From Ziziphus jujuba (taxonomy: Eukaryota > Streptophyta > Magnoliopsida > Rosales > Rhamnaceae), in contig NC_083388.1 of the NCBI RefSeq assembly GCF_031755915.1, forward strand, positions 10,911,001 to 10,975,000: DNA of 64,000 nt. The letters run 5' to 3'. A program made the position numbers and the translations under genes. The notes below the pieces were generated by a model, which did not search any database, had not been told where the DNA came from, and worked only from the letters and a program-made list of their open reading frames with translations. This document shows, piece after piece, positions 35,515 to 48,119 of this stretch. Every line of letters starts with the position of its first letter. The first letter of the stretch is position 1.

Positions 35515-36720
35515 GGTGCTCTAGTTTTTTTTTGAAAGGAAATAGTGTTTTAGTTAACCATTTTCAGCAAAGGACGCTGTAGCTAAAATTATACCAATTT
35601 CCCTCCAGATCGCTCATAATTTTGGCCAGCTTATGTCTTTTTTTTTTTCTTTTTTTTTAAATAATTATTTTTGCCAATTTCTTATATTTTATATAATAAA
35701 ATTTTCATTATTTTTTAAATCATTATTGGTTCAAAAATACTTTATGTTAAAAAAAATAATTTTGCATGTGAAGTCTCAAGATTATGTTAAATTTGTACTT
35801 TATTCTTTTTAATTAGGTCTGTCAAAATCTCATATAATATGATAACATGAATACTAAATATTTTAAAGTAACTACTTAAATTATTATTTAATATGTAAGT
35901 TTATTAGTAATTATTTATCTATGATGATAAGAAAAAAATTATTTATCACAATTAATGAATGACCAGTAAAATTTATATGTTCAAATGATAATTTAAATTA
36001 TTATTAATTAAAAATTCATATAATTAAAAGTTTAATAAATACTATTTATCACCACGGACGGATGGATAATCATATTTATATGCACAAAAAACAATTTAGA
36101 TGATTACCATTAAAACATTACTTTTTAAATCTTAAAATAAAAATAAAATTAAATATTTTCATTAAAATTTATTATATAAAACAATAATTATCATTAACAA
36201 TAAATATTAAAACTCATAAAACTTGTAGCGATAAATATCAATTTTTACTACAAACCTTCTCATTTACCCCTTTAACTGCTATTTTCCTATTAGAATTAGT
36301 CCAATCATATAATTTTTTTTTCTAATAAACTTGGTGAATTTAATTATGATAATATCTAAAAATAAAATAAATAAACAAAATATATATCTTTTTAAATAGA
36401 GTTACAAAAATTGCATATATTTGATAATCTAATCATTTAACGAATATTCATCTATCATCTGTCAAACCATAAAAATAAATTTTATGGAATAAAATAAATG
36501 ATAACAAAATATAGAGTTGAACTTTTGGCATACATATAGAATTGGGCATAACTGTTAAGGAAAATGATAATTGAGAAAGTAATTTGAGAGGTTTTATTTA
36601 TTGTACAAGGGGAAAAATGCAAAACCTCATATATAGTTATTTATTATTATTATTAATTTTTTTTAAATAAAAACAAATATAATTATAAATAAAAGTGTGC
36701 GAAAGGCTAAAACCCCCCAT
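35515..36720. other. Divergent intergenic region between PPR and RPP30 genes
   Basis: Very AT-rich with no coding signal. It must contain promoters for the minus-strand PPR leader (near 35510) and the plus-strand RPP30 gene. No element sharp enough to name was seen. Confidence 0.5.
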
Positions 36721-36796
36721 CTGCTTGATTAAAGTTAAACGTCGCTGCCCAAAACCCTTGGGGCGTCTCGTGCTCTAAACCAACAAGAGAGGAGCC

Positions 36797-39700
36797 ATGG
36801 GCTTCTTCGACCTCAACATACCCTACTTGGAATCCTTGGCGTCTGATAAGAGCACTCGCATAAAGCTCGTTACATTGGCTATGGAGCTCGGCTACTCTGG
36901 AATCGCCTATAACCGCACGATCAAGGGCGTCATGTCCGATCGAGACCGTTGCTCCATCCCTCTCCTCACCCTCTCCTCTCTTCTGAAGCTCTCACCGTCT
37001 CTCTCCTCCTCTGTGTATTTCCACCGTGACCTTCTTGGTGTTCCTCTCGATTCCCCTTTCCGACAGTACCGTCGCCTCACTGTCTGCGTTGATAATCTCT
37101 CCCAGGCTCAGGCCCTCAATTCCGGCAACCATATTTTGAAGACCTACGATTTTGTCGCAGTCAAGCCCATGAACCAGAGCGTTTTCGACAAGGCTTGTGA
37201 GAAATTGGAGGTTGTGCTTCCTTTTTTTAAAATTTTTTTACTGTTTGGTTTCCAAGAAATTTGAGATTGATATCGCTCGCTTATTTGTTTGTTTTTGTTT
37301 GACATAGGTAGATATAATTGCGATCGACTTCTCTGAGAAGCTCCCTTTTCGTTTGAAGATCCCCATGGTTAAAGCTGCTATTGAGGTTTTTCTTCCTAGA
37401 TACCTTCTTTTTTTTTTCCCCCAAAAATGTCTAAAGTTGTTCTCGCCTTTCCGACGAATTCTCTTTTTAAAAAAATTTCATCAGCACCATGGATTAGGCA
37501 GTAATTTATGTTTTTCTTTTTTTCTGGTTTAATTTTTAAATTTCTATATGTGCAGCGTGGAGTGTATTTTGAAATCACGTACTCCAATCTCACCGCTGAT
37601 ATTCAAACGAGGAGGCAAATGATATCCAATGCTAAGGTGAGAACCTAGGGAGATTATTGAAGATAGTTTTATTGGCGTTTGTATCCCCCAGACACTCGCT
37701 ATATTGTTCCTTACAAATTGTATCGATTGGTTTGATTTTGCTGTTCCTGAAGCTTTTCTTTTTCTATTATATGGTTCCAATATGCTTTGATTCCTACAAC
37801 AACTTTGTAGAATGGTAAACTTTGATATATGTGTGTGTGTATATATAAATATAGATATGTAAACACAGATACATATATATATATATATATATAAATATAT
37901 ATTTATGTTTATGTGAATTTTAATTTTCTTCTCACTTCTCATACTTGATATTCATAAAAATGTTCATGGGTGGGCAAATATTTGTTATTGAACTTGCCTA
38001 TATGATATTATGATGGGTGTCTTAATATATTCTCTTGCAAGAAGTAAGTTTGCTTCATGAATTTTTGTTGTCCACATTCAAATTGGAATAGAAACATTGA
38101 TGGGTTTAGCCTTATACCAATTATATGTAAGCTTGTATAAAATAGCAACTTGTTATGCTATGGAGTGTAATGTTAAAAAACTGAAAGGTGCAGTTATTTG
38201 GTATTTAGCTATGAGTAGCAAATGTTACGTGGTATCAGGTTCAACTTCTAGGAACTAGAACAATTGGTTGCAGCAAGGAAGGAAAATATAGATCTTATTT
38301 TATGAGTAAAGGCATAGATATAGATTAAGACTTTAAAGCAAAGAGAATGGTCCTGGTTTTAGATTTAGATATCAATTCTTTAATGCTTGATTGGATATAT
38401 GCCTGCTATGCTAGGACATGCTTCCTTGGCATCACTATTATTTTTATGTCTTCAAATAGGTGGTAATAACAGCAGTCTTATGTTACTAGTGAAAAAGAGA
38501 TAATTAGATAGCAGTTTCTTTGGGTTCTAGTTTTTCATTGATCACCATATTAGGTTCACCTTCATCATTGGATGGTTGATGTTATCTTCATCTAAATGTT
38601 TCTTTAGTTCAATGTGCTTGGTGATGGCGAACGATGGAGATCACATAGGATTATAATTACTAGGGTTTTATGATTTTTAGGATTTTAATATTATTATGTT
38701 TATTAGGTTTTTTTATTATTATTTTAGTTTACTTTAGGTTTATTATTTGGCTTCCTAATTTAACTAGGTTTCTTATTATTTTAATTTCCTAATGTTATTA
38801 GGTGATTTTATTATAAATAGGGGTTTTTGTAACTCTTTTCAGTAGTTGACTAATAATACAAGTATTTTCTGAGAGTTAATTCTCTGGTTTTGTGTGATGC
38901 AAAACAAACTTAGGTGTGATGCCTAGGGATTTTGGGAGTGCTTCCTAAAATCATTATAGTGTGATACTAGAACCCTATCTATCTATTTTCAATTTTCTTT
39001 CCTTCCCTACCTGTCCTACATCACTTGGATTGTTGAATAAATCTGTAGTCATCACTGGAAATTGTGTTCCATTGTTTTGGAGCTTTCTGGTCCTACACTC
39101 TGTCTCTCTTCTTCCTTTGTAATCTTTTTACCATTTATCTGACCAGATTGAGTTGCCCTGCTTGACTATAGAACATTTTGTTGTTTGCAGGTAAATAAAC
39201 ATCCAACCAGATGATATTGTTGCAGGTTGTGATTGTGCCTTTTAACAAGGGAATTAGATGCTACCAATTACAGTTAAATAAATTGAAGTTGCATTTATAG
39301 GCATGCTAGTTGTGCATTTTTATGAATCTTCAAAGTAGCAAGTTTACAGTTGGTTGTTTGTTATTCTTTATGAGTTTCTGATTGATGTATCTAACCATAT
39401 TTACATTTCCCTGAAACTTTCAGTTATTGGTAGATTGGACTCGGGGGAAGAATCTAATTATCTCTAGTGCTGCTCCTACCGTTTTTGAACTAAGAGGACC
39501 ATATGATATTGCTAACTTATCTTCTTTGCTTGGGCTATCCATGGAACGAGCTAAAGCAGCTATGTCCAAAAATTGCAGGTATGATGATTTCCAGAGACAG
39601 CAAATTCATGTAGATTTTATGTTTAATGCATCAATTAATTCTTGTGTGAATGTCTTGCAGGTGTCTTATAACTAAAGCTTTGAGAAAAAGACAATTTTAT

Positions 39701-41226
39701 AAAGAGGCCATCAAAGTGGAAATGGTCTCCTCAGGAGAACAAGTTGGCTTGGACAAACCTTTGTCAAGTGACTGGTTGAAATGGGATCCCATCTCTAGTG
39801 GTGAGGGTGACTTGATGCTAGATGATATTGCAAAATCTTTTGCTGCTTGCGATGAAGTATCCAAAGCTGTGAAGGCCATTGATTTTACTTCAGTTGTTGA
39901 TAGCTTGCCATCACATGGTTTTCAAGTCAAGGATTTGATGTCTGGAGCTAACATTGGTTCCCAGTCACAAGATAGTACAAGTACTGTTATTTCTAGTGCC
40001 AAGGTAATTGAACTACCAATTCTGGTTGATGGAAATCTAGAACAGTCTGATAGGCCTGACCTTCCTGTAGCAGGTCAAACTTCATTAAATGATACTCCAT
40101 TTGAAAATCAGACTTCTGGAAATCAAATTTGTCAAAAGCTATTTTTCCCTTCTGATACTACTAAAGCTTTCACAGATGCTGCGCAAATCAGATCGCCTTC
40201 TGCAACCACTGAGGCAGAACTAAGTATGCCTAGTAAATCAGATATGAATGTCGACTTGATTAAAGCAAAAATTGATGATTTGCAATCACAAAATGGTATG
40301 GATTTTTGTGAGTTACGTGATGAATTATCAAGCGAGAATATTACAAACATGTCAGGTATTGAATTAGGTGCTGCTTGTGATACTGATTCTAAAGTAGAGA
40401 GTCCCACTCCCATTATGTGTGGAGATGTTCCTGCTGATTATGAGGACAGAACTCTACAAAGTTCTGAGGCAGTATTAGGAAGAGCAGGAGATCCAGTAGA
40501 TAAATTTTACCCCGCTGTAGTTACAGAAATTCTGAAAGATATTGTTCATGATGAGGACGGGAATTTACAAAGTTCTGAGATAGTATTAGGAAGTAAAGGT
40601 GATCCAGTAGATAAAGATGTCGGCAAGGTAGTTACAAAAAATTTGAAAGGTACTTCTTTGGTGTTGGATGATCTGTCATTGCATGAAAATTTTACAGAAA
40701 CAGAACAACTTGAGAAACCTAGAGTTGATCCAGTTAAACTTCTGGGCCAGGTTCCTATTCTGGAGCCTAATAATGTGATAAGAGTTGGAGATAATGCTTC
40801 TGATGGAAATAGTGAGCCACCGGAGGTGACAATGGAAGAGCAAAAGCAGGAAAAAGCTGATTATGAATTTAATCATCAAACTCCAGCTCAATCCGTACCA
40901 GGTATTACCTTCTTTTAGTAATATATGTCCCAGATAGTTGAACTTCAAGGCAGTCATCTCACTTATTTTGGTTTTGGTTTAGGAGTGTTGATCATTCCTA
41001 ATTGAAAAATCTTTTTGAAAACAAAATTATGTTTAGCAAACTGTTAAAATAGTCGAGCTCGTTTTCATCCAAATTATATATATCTTATTTATGTCCATTT
41101 ATTGCAGGGAAATCCAAAGCCAAAAGGAGGATTCATCATCAAGCGTTTTTACTTCCTCTAAAGCGCATGCTGAGTCCTATACCTTTTAAGAAGAAGGCCC
41201 ACAAAAGTAGAAGGAAAGCAAGTTGA
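36797..41226 (+). CDS. RPP30: Ribonuclease P/MRP protein subunit p30
   Basis: Protein subunit of the RNase P/MRP complex, which acts in tRNA 5'-end and rRNA processing in the nucleus and nucleolus. Six GT-AG exons: 36797-37210, 37308-37385, 37556-37636, 39424-39578, 39661-40901, 41108-41226, giving 695 residues. Residues ~1-245 form the RPP30 TIM-barrel-like domain, with family stretches such as GFFDLNIPY at the N terminus, LGYSGIAYN, YDFVAVKP, IDFSEKLPF, RGVYFEITYS, NLIISSAAPTVFELRGPYD and a KNCR-type end. The human protein is 268 residues; here exon 5 adds a long acidic, low-complexity plant extension, with a 37-residue tandem repeat at about 504-577. The tail is strongly basic (KKKAHKSRRKAS), a possible nuclear or nucleolar signal. 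Intron 3 (1.8 kb) contains a solo LTR. The start ATG sits in GAGCCATGGGC, a good plant context. Confidence 0.94.
37835..37910. repeat. TG/TA-rich microsatellite in RPP30 intron 3
   Basis: Short (TG)n followed by interrupted (TA)n tracts just inside the intron. Confidence 0.8.
38622..39023 (+). mobile_element. Solo LTR in RPP30 intron 3
   Basis: A 402-bp segment beginning TGATG and ending CATCA (5-bp inverted termini, TG...CA) is flanked by a perfect 5-bp direct repeat CTTGG (38617-38621 and 39024-39028). Inside, TATAAATAGGGG near 38813 looks like a U3 TATA box in the plus orientation, followed by a leader-like R/U5 region. No internal domain or PBS remains, so this is a solo LTR left by LTR-LTR recombination, or a very small non-autonomous LTR. 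It lies in the sense direction of the host gene. Confidence 0.85.
40442..40663 (+). repeat. 111-bp in-frame tandem repeat in RPP30 exon 5
   Basis: Two units (40442-40552 and 40553-40663), each opening GAGGAC and containing CAAAGTTCTGAG then GATCCAGTAGATAAA, encode 37-residue repeats with the shared cores LQSSE and GDPVDK. The length is a multiple of three, so the frame is kept. Confidence 0.85.
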
Positions 41227-43170
41227 TTGTCTAACCGTGCATGTTTTGACATTTGTAAACTGTTTGATGCATCTTTTATTTGTTCATTTTATTTATTTAT
41301 TTATTTATCTATCTCAGTAGCATTGTTGGTTTTCATTCATTTTTAAAGTTCGATAAAATTTTGTCAACCCACACTTGTAATATATTTTTGAAAACTTTGA
41401 AAATGATTTCAATTATAGCAAAGGTGCATTCAAATATTGTAGTGTTAGAAAGTTTGTAATATGGAAAGAATTTAAAGTCGGTCCATATGATATTTCTCCA
41501 CGTCCTCTAGAAGGTGCCTTCTTTTGCACTGCATGCTGCGTTTACTTTTGCTTTTACATTCTCCATATTAAATTTTATTTACGCCAATTTTCCATTGTAT
41601 TTCGTATTCATGAATCGTGTAATGAATTTCAAGACGTTTAAGCATAAATCAATCTCCTGTCACATGGTATGGTCAATGTTGTTCAATTCCATAACCTGAA
41701 GTTCCCAGTAGCATCATCTATATCTGGACAAAAACTTGCATAGGATCCTAGTTGGTGCGATCACCCAGTAGATTTTTGACACGTCACACCTATGGTAAAA
41801 TAATTTATTGTTTTTCTGAGGATTCATCTTCTACTTTCTTTCCCTTTGTTTGGTTATTCTCCATTCCACCTCCACTGAGTTCTCTCTACAAAGCCGATCC
41901 ATTTCAATGTTTTCTTTGCCACATTTATATCTAGCAAAAGATGAAGACTAGTCTCTTCAATGACTTCATTAATAATAGGAAACACTCGAATCTTAAATTA
42001 TAATTTAAGCACGAAGGTGAATACTTGTTCAAGCCCCCCCCCCCCAAAAAAAAAAAAAAAAAAAAAAAAAAGAAAAAAAGAAGGGGAAGATAGTATCTAC
42101 CCACGATCTAAATATGAAGATTTCTCCCATCCCTATTCTTTTTTTGGGTATTTGTTAAAATTTATGGTCTGCATTTTGATTGTGTAAGACTAATATTTGA
42201 TAACAATTAATATTGTTGGATTTTTATTTGTTAAAATTTATGGTCTGCATTTTGATTGTGTAAGACTAATATTTGATAACAATTAATATTGTTGGATTTT
42301 AAAAATAGGTTTTTTGTTAAAGCTATTTATAGTGTTTGAAGCAAGGCTTTAGTTTAAAGTTTTAGATTTGCAGTATTACAGGGTTTTTTGAAAAGCTTTT
42401 TATTTGTGTAGATTTTGAAAATTTCGTGATGCATTAGGACGAGAATGAATCTAACACCACCACAAAAAAGTGGAGGAAGTGAGGCGGTTGGCTTGGCGCT
42501 GCGTTTTCTCTTGGAACGAATTTGGTTGCTCTTTCTGGGGCCAAATTTGCTATGAAGTACTGAATATTGATCAAAAGATTTGGATGGGTGTAGGCCCTTC
42601 GTGGCTGAGAGGTTTACTTAATTTTTTAGTAATATCTTTTATCCTAAAAAAAAAAATGTTGTATTTGCTAAATAAAATTAATTATTCTTCATAATTTTTT
42701 TGGCCAGGAATTATCATCCTTAATTCAGTGTTCACTTAAATTAGTCAAAGTATTTGATATTATCTTCCACATGTACAGTTGTATGTACCATTATTTAATT
42801 TTGATTTTCATTAATTTAATATTTAATTATTCAAATATTATTTTAATTATTGGATAAAAAATGGTTAGATATTGAAGAAGAATAGATTATTCCATATGAT
42901 TTAAAAATAAAAAGATTTGAATAGTCACAAATATAAATATAAAGTGAAAAATCCTACATCGGAAATACAACAAGTATAAAAATAATCTATTTGCCTATAT
43001 ATTAAAACCTTATTTGCTTATTGAAGATACACATCTTTTTCTGTACAACTAAAAAATATTAGACTATTTAAGTTTTTCTTTTTTAGAACACATCTCTTTA
43101 GACTATTTTATTTTCTTGCTATTGCATAATGTTAGAATGCAATTGCAAATAATAGAAAATTTTGTTTCGT
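41227..43170. other. RPP30 3' UTR and AT-rich spacer
   Basis: After the RPP30 3' UTR there is a C-run/A-run junction at 42036-42071 and a perfect tandem duplication at 42150-42301. The GC-richer piece at about 42433-42620 has an open frame I do not recognise. No gene called. Confidence 0.5.
42150..42301. repeat. Perfect 76-bp tandem duplication
   Basis: The unit containing TTGTTAAAATTTATGGTCTG occurs twice with period 76 and no mismatch that I can see. That indicates a very recent event, or an assembly artefact. Confidence 0.9.
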
Positions 43171-43176
43171 TTCTTG

Positions 43177-43455
43177 CACTTTTTCGGTAACCAATCAATA
43201 GTATTCTTTATGTGCCAACACTGTTCTTTTTGTGCCAATAAGTTTTGCATGCATTCCAAGCTTTTTCTTATTGAAATCTTGGTCTTAGACCTTTCAACTA
43301 ATTTTTCTCACTTTCTCGCTAACCAATCAAAAGCACTAGGCATTTCATCATGCTTTGCATTTAATCGATTTACATGCAAACGCATCTTGTATTATCAAAT
43401 AAATAATAATGTAGATCATTATTTTCTAAAATACTATACTGAGAATCTATAAAAG
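43177..43455 (+). promoter_or_regulatory. Promoter-like region with duplicated CCAAT boxes and a TATA box
   Basis: The motif CACTTTYTCGSTAACCAATCAA appears at 43177-43198 and again at 43309-43330. It is followed by TATAAAAG at 43448-43455, 118 bp after the second copy. Downstream is CT-rich leader-like sequence (43730-43860) and a possible leader-intron donor near 43952 (AAAG/GTGTTAG). This is probably the promoter of the disrupted gene whose exon-like pieces lie at 44857-48600. Inference only. Confidence 0.45.
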
Positions 43456-44856
43456 GCAAAGAATTATATTACCTTCTCCCGGAATATTTTCTCGCAAATT
43501 TGCTCGGCTCTTTTCTTGCCCTAGAAACTCTCTGCTTCGCTTTGCTTCAATCGGTTTAGAGCAAGAAAATGAAAAAATGATGAGCAACCGGTATTGCGCT
43601 CTTTTTATAACTAACTTCGTTGCCACATAATTTTTTCTGTTAGACGAAAACATAATAAAAAAATAATTAAAAAAAAGTGAGCAAAATTTTTTTATAATTT
43701 TTTTGTTTGCTTTGTTCCCAAAACGTCGCCGTTTTTTCTCTCTCTTTCTCTCTCTAACCTTTTGGTGGCCTCCCCATTTTCTTTCTTCGATTTTTTTTTT
43801 ATTTTTTTATTTTTTAATTTAGTTCTTTCTTACGGAGTTGGAAAAATCTCTCTCTCTCTCAATTTTGTCTCCTGGATTTTGATTTCTTAAAACCATTTTA
43901 CGTTCTTCCTCAACTTGCTCGGCCAAATTCCTCGTTGTCGAAGTATTAAAGGTGTTAGTTTTTTCTTGGTGATTTGAATTAGAATAAATGTTTTTGTTAG
44001 GGTATTCCTTTTTACAATCTTATGTTTGGTTGCTTAAATAATTTTGTTCATTGATAATTTTCTAGTTTAAGTTAAGGAAATTGAGACTTTGGAATTTTTT
44101 TGGATCTTCTAGGATTTTACATGTTAAATGAGTGTCTTTCCTGTTCCTAGTTTTAATATACTTTGTTCTAAACAGTTTTGTAAATCTGCAATTCGGATTC
44201 TTCGGAAAGAGATTTAATAGCTTATCTTTATTGTTTTTTTTTTATTATTTATTATTATTATTATGTTTTATTTTTCGTAGAGCTTTAGTTTGATTCATTT
44301 GCTTCTATCAACCCACTTAGGGATGGTAATTTACCAGCCCTAGTAAAAGTATAGGGATTGCGTTTGTTTGCTTGGAGATTATGACAGTCAGGAAGTGATT
44401 ATTGTGGTTCTGTTTTAATTTATGAATAATAGTCTAAAGTTGGAACGGAGGGTTTTTCTTTGTTAAGATTTGCAGTTAAAATCTCTGGTGCCAACATTGT
44501 GTTAATATTTCCCAATAGAATTGAGTTTGCTATATTGGCAATATTAGAAGTGAAATTGAGTTAAACTGATTGATCTCCATTCAATAGATAATTAGTAATT
44601 TCTGTTTAAAGTTTGTATATGGAGTTAGTCATCTAAAGTAGCAGAATTTAATATTTTAAGTGTATGTGTGATTTGAGAAAATGAATGTCCTTTTTCTTGT
44701 GACATCTTCTTTAAAACACAATTTTGGGTATGAGATTTTGAGTAAAATGTATTTGCATTTGCAGAGATTGATATTTTAGGGAAGATATGTATACTTTAAT
44801 GATCAAATGATTATGGGTATCTCACCTATGCAATTATGTTCATTCCTCGTCATTAG

Positions 44857-46951
44857 TCATTTTGAATCCGGTTGATACGGCTCTTCTAGTGTTAGGAAGG
44901 GTTTAAATACTAAAAAAGCTGTAAGTGTTTTGAGCAAAAAGAAGTCAGTAACAATGGAGTTGTGGGTGAAGAGCAATGTTCGGTTCCTGGAAGAAGATGA
45001 GTCAAGAGTGAATGATGTACTCAACATGTAAATAATGGACCTAGGGGAGCAATTGGGGTGATATTGGGTTCCAGATACAGCAACCACGGTCTAAGGGGCT
45101 ATTATGTGTAAAATCAACTCGCAAGTGCACGAATCATTTTTAAGTAATAAAGTGGAAAAATAAGATTATCGTTAACCAGGGAATTAAGAATCAAATACCA
45201 AAGATAATTAGATTTTGGTAATATGAGAACTAACAATTAAGATGGCAATTGAAAATTAAATAAATTAAATTAAACAAAAACAATCAATTAAAATTATATC
45301 AATTTCAAGTAAGAGAGTGAGTTTAATAATTATGAATATTAAGGTATTTGATTTTACCACTAAATATTCCAATTTAATTACTTAAATATGTGAATTTAAT
45401 TAGCTAGTAATTTTATCATCCACACTTAATCACAAAATTAATTAAAAGTAGTTTACACTCACAATTAATAATATTTACATGACCTAATTTATTCTTTCCG
45501 GCCTATAAATTAAATCATGCAAATTCATTAAGCATAAATTAAGCAAATAATATGGCATGAGACATAACTATTTTCCAATCAATTATGCATTCATATAAAT
45601 CATTTTAGATCCATAATTTTATCCTTTTACAAGCTCAAATATTATTAAAATTATTTATTCCTTTCGACCTATGAAAACATCAAGCATACCAATGATTTAT
45701 TAACAAAATATATTACTAATTAAATAAAATTCAACATATATTAAAATAATTAAATCTTCATAATTAGGGCTACATCATAGCCCTAGCTATGAAAATTAGT
45801 TCATGGAAAAACTAAATTCACATTCATAATTATTAAAAATAATAAGGATCACAATTGAAGAGAAAAGAGAATAAAAACTATTGAAGAAATCCTCCTCCAA
45901 AAGCTGTCCAGGTCGTAGCCTTCTTCTCCAAGTAAACCCACGTCTCTATGTCTCCTCTAAGCTCTCCAATTGATCTTCCAAAACTCTAAAATTTTAAAAC
46001 TCTATAACCTTTAAGAGAATTTAAGAAACTCTCAAAATTTGGTTTGTTTCTATTAAAGGCTCCTAAAAGCTCTTTTTTTAACTCTCTAAACTTGTATATC
46101 TTCCTTCAATGTGGTGAGGGCTATATATATATATAGGACCTTGGGAACATTTTTCTCTCTTTATTTTCAATGTGGGAGTCTTGGAAGATACCTTTTTTGG
46201 GCCATCAAAAGGGTTGGACGAATTTCATGTGTAAAAAGGGAACTTGATATTACTTGCTTTCCAATACTTTCCTTTTCTCTAATTATTTCTAAAAAAATAG
46301 TTAATTAGTCTAATTTACCCTTAATGAAGCATGTGATATGACATGTGCCTCATTAATGATAAATTAACCAATTATTGCCACTTGTCTTTATCTTGGCTCT
46401 CAAATTGCCTTGGTTCCCTCTTTTGGTCAATGGTAGAGATTTAAGTAGAATATTCTTTTTTAGAAATTCCAAACTTTAAATAACGATAATTCTTTGCTCG
46501 CACCTCGAAATTAAAAAATAATGAGACATTTGAGATCGTCAGATTGTGAGGATTCATATGACATCCACTTTCACCGTGAAATTTCCGACAGAATCTTTAT
46601 GGAATTTTTAAGGAATCTTTTTAATGTTTAGTCTATTTGAGCTCTATTCTTGCTTCCCATCATAATTCAACCCGAGAAATCCATTTTTATGGTTGTTTTC
46701 TTGAAATTTTTTCTCCTTCATCTCGATTAAGAAAAATATATAATTGAATATCGTTCCAAACAAACTAACACAAACTAACAAATATTAATCTACAAATATG
46801 GCATAAAATCATCAATATTTTAGGCCTAACAGGCTAGTGATACGTTGCGAAAGGTTTATTCCCATCAGAATATTGGAAATTTTACTAGGGGAAAATGATG
46901 ATTCTACATGCCACATTGTCTGTGCTTTGCTTCAAAATTGCAATTATGAAG
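44857..46951 (+). pseudogene. Unidentified gene, exon split by an LTR insertion
   Basis: An exon-like stretch follows a CATTAG acceptor at 44856 and resumes after the insertion up to a donor-like GAAG/GTTAGT at 46951. With the 1,730-bp insert (45102-46831) and one GGCTA copy ignored, one frame stays open across the junction for more than 50 codons. Its right part includes ILEILLGENDDSTCHIV. The left part (44857-45032) reads in a different frame, with phrases such as RFLEEDESR, and has its own stops, so the gene was damaged by small indels too. I do not recognise the family. The possible promoter is at 43177-43455. Confidence 0.5.
45102..46831 (-). mobile_element. LTR-type insertion (solo LTR or non-autonomous element), minus orientation
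   Basis: A 1,730-bp segment between two GGCTA copies (45097-45101 and 46832-46836). Read on the minus strand it starts TGTTAGGCC and ends GATTTTACACATAA, with CA of a TG...CA pair three bases before the flank. A TATATATATATAG box near 46114-46131 is oriented to the minus strand. The end carrying CAACTCGCAAGTGCACGAATC resembles plant gypsy-type LTR ends I have seen. There is no coding content. The three extra bases at the left end leave the exact terminus open. Confidence 0.6.
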
Positions 46952-48076
46952 GTTAGTAATTTCTATTTCATCATGGTTGATTGTCATTCCATTGCATGTT
47001 CATAGTCACTCAGGTAGACAAGTACTGAATAGACTGGTGTCGTATACAGAGATTAATGCTTGTACCATAGGTTTTTATGGTCAATTTTATTTCTTGATAA
47101 AAGGAAAAAGGCCAAAAAAAAAAAAAAGGACTTGTATTAATTTTAAAATTACATGGACTCTCAATGATTGAGGTTTGTTTAAGTGTTTGTGCATGGTCAA
47201 CTCATTACTATTACTTCTTTTGATTTTAAAATATTTCAAATTAATTGGACTATTTGGAGTAGTTCTTTAGTATACTATTAGAACTTATGCTATTATTATA
47301 ATTTTTTGTCCATTCTGATTTTTGTATTTGTGTTTTCCAAGAGGTGTCCAAGCAAGTCTCATCTTTTTCTTTTGGGTGAACAAATGTTTATCTACTGAAA
47401 TCCAATTATTCAGACTTCTGTTACTGCTTCAATGTACAGCATTTAACTGCTAATCTCCTTTTAATAGTCATGCCGCCGCTAATGGTCTTGAAGCTTAGAA
47501 AATTTTGGGAGATCCAAATAATCAGACCAATATTGTCCTAACAGAGGTAATCATGCCTGTTTTATCCAGCATTAGTCTGTTAAGAAAAATTATGAGCCAC
47601 AAAACTCTAGGAACATTCCATTGATTAGTTAGTATAATTTTAGTGTTTGTGTATTGATTTTTTTATGATATATGAGGCTCTTGTTCCCATGATTTATTGC
47701 TGATTTGGCATTTTCACTATCATACCTGACGAGGTATGCATGCACTGATGTCATATTATGATTCTATGGGTATAGTTTTTAAGTGTTTGTCAAAGGGTGT
47801 AGTTGATTTTTTATTGAAACCTATTCCCAAGAATAAACTTAAAATTTTTTGGCATCATGTTTGGAGATGATGCCACAATGTGAATTGCTATACATTTCTC
47901 CTTCTGATTTTACTTAATAATCAATATGAACATTAGCCTAGAGACAAAAGCATTGCTAGGTTTTGACCACAAATTTTTTGGATGTGCCTCATCATACCAT
48001 ATCTACAACCATCCAACTTATACTCCCAATGCCCCTGTGTTTTTCTTCTCTATTTCTGTTGTTTTCTTTTTCAAGG

Positions 48077-48119
<43 letters not shown>

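Noticed and set aside
37544..37942. 132-residue minus-strand ORF
   Set aside because: Largely translation of TG/TA microsatellite and RPP30 intron sequence.
40676..40957. 93-residue minus-strand ORF in RPP30 exon 5 and intron
   Set aside because: Antisense to a coding exon and crosses its splice donor.
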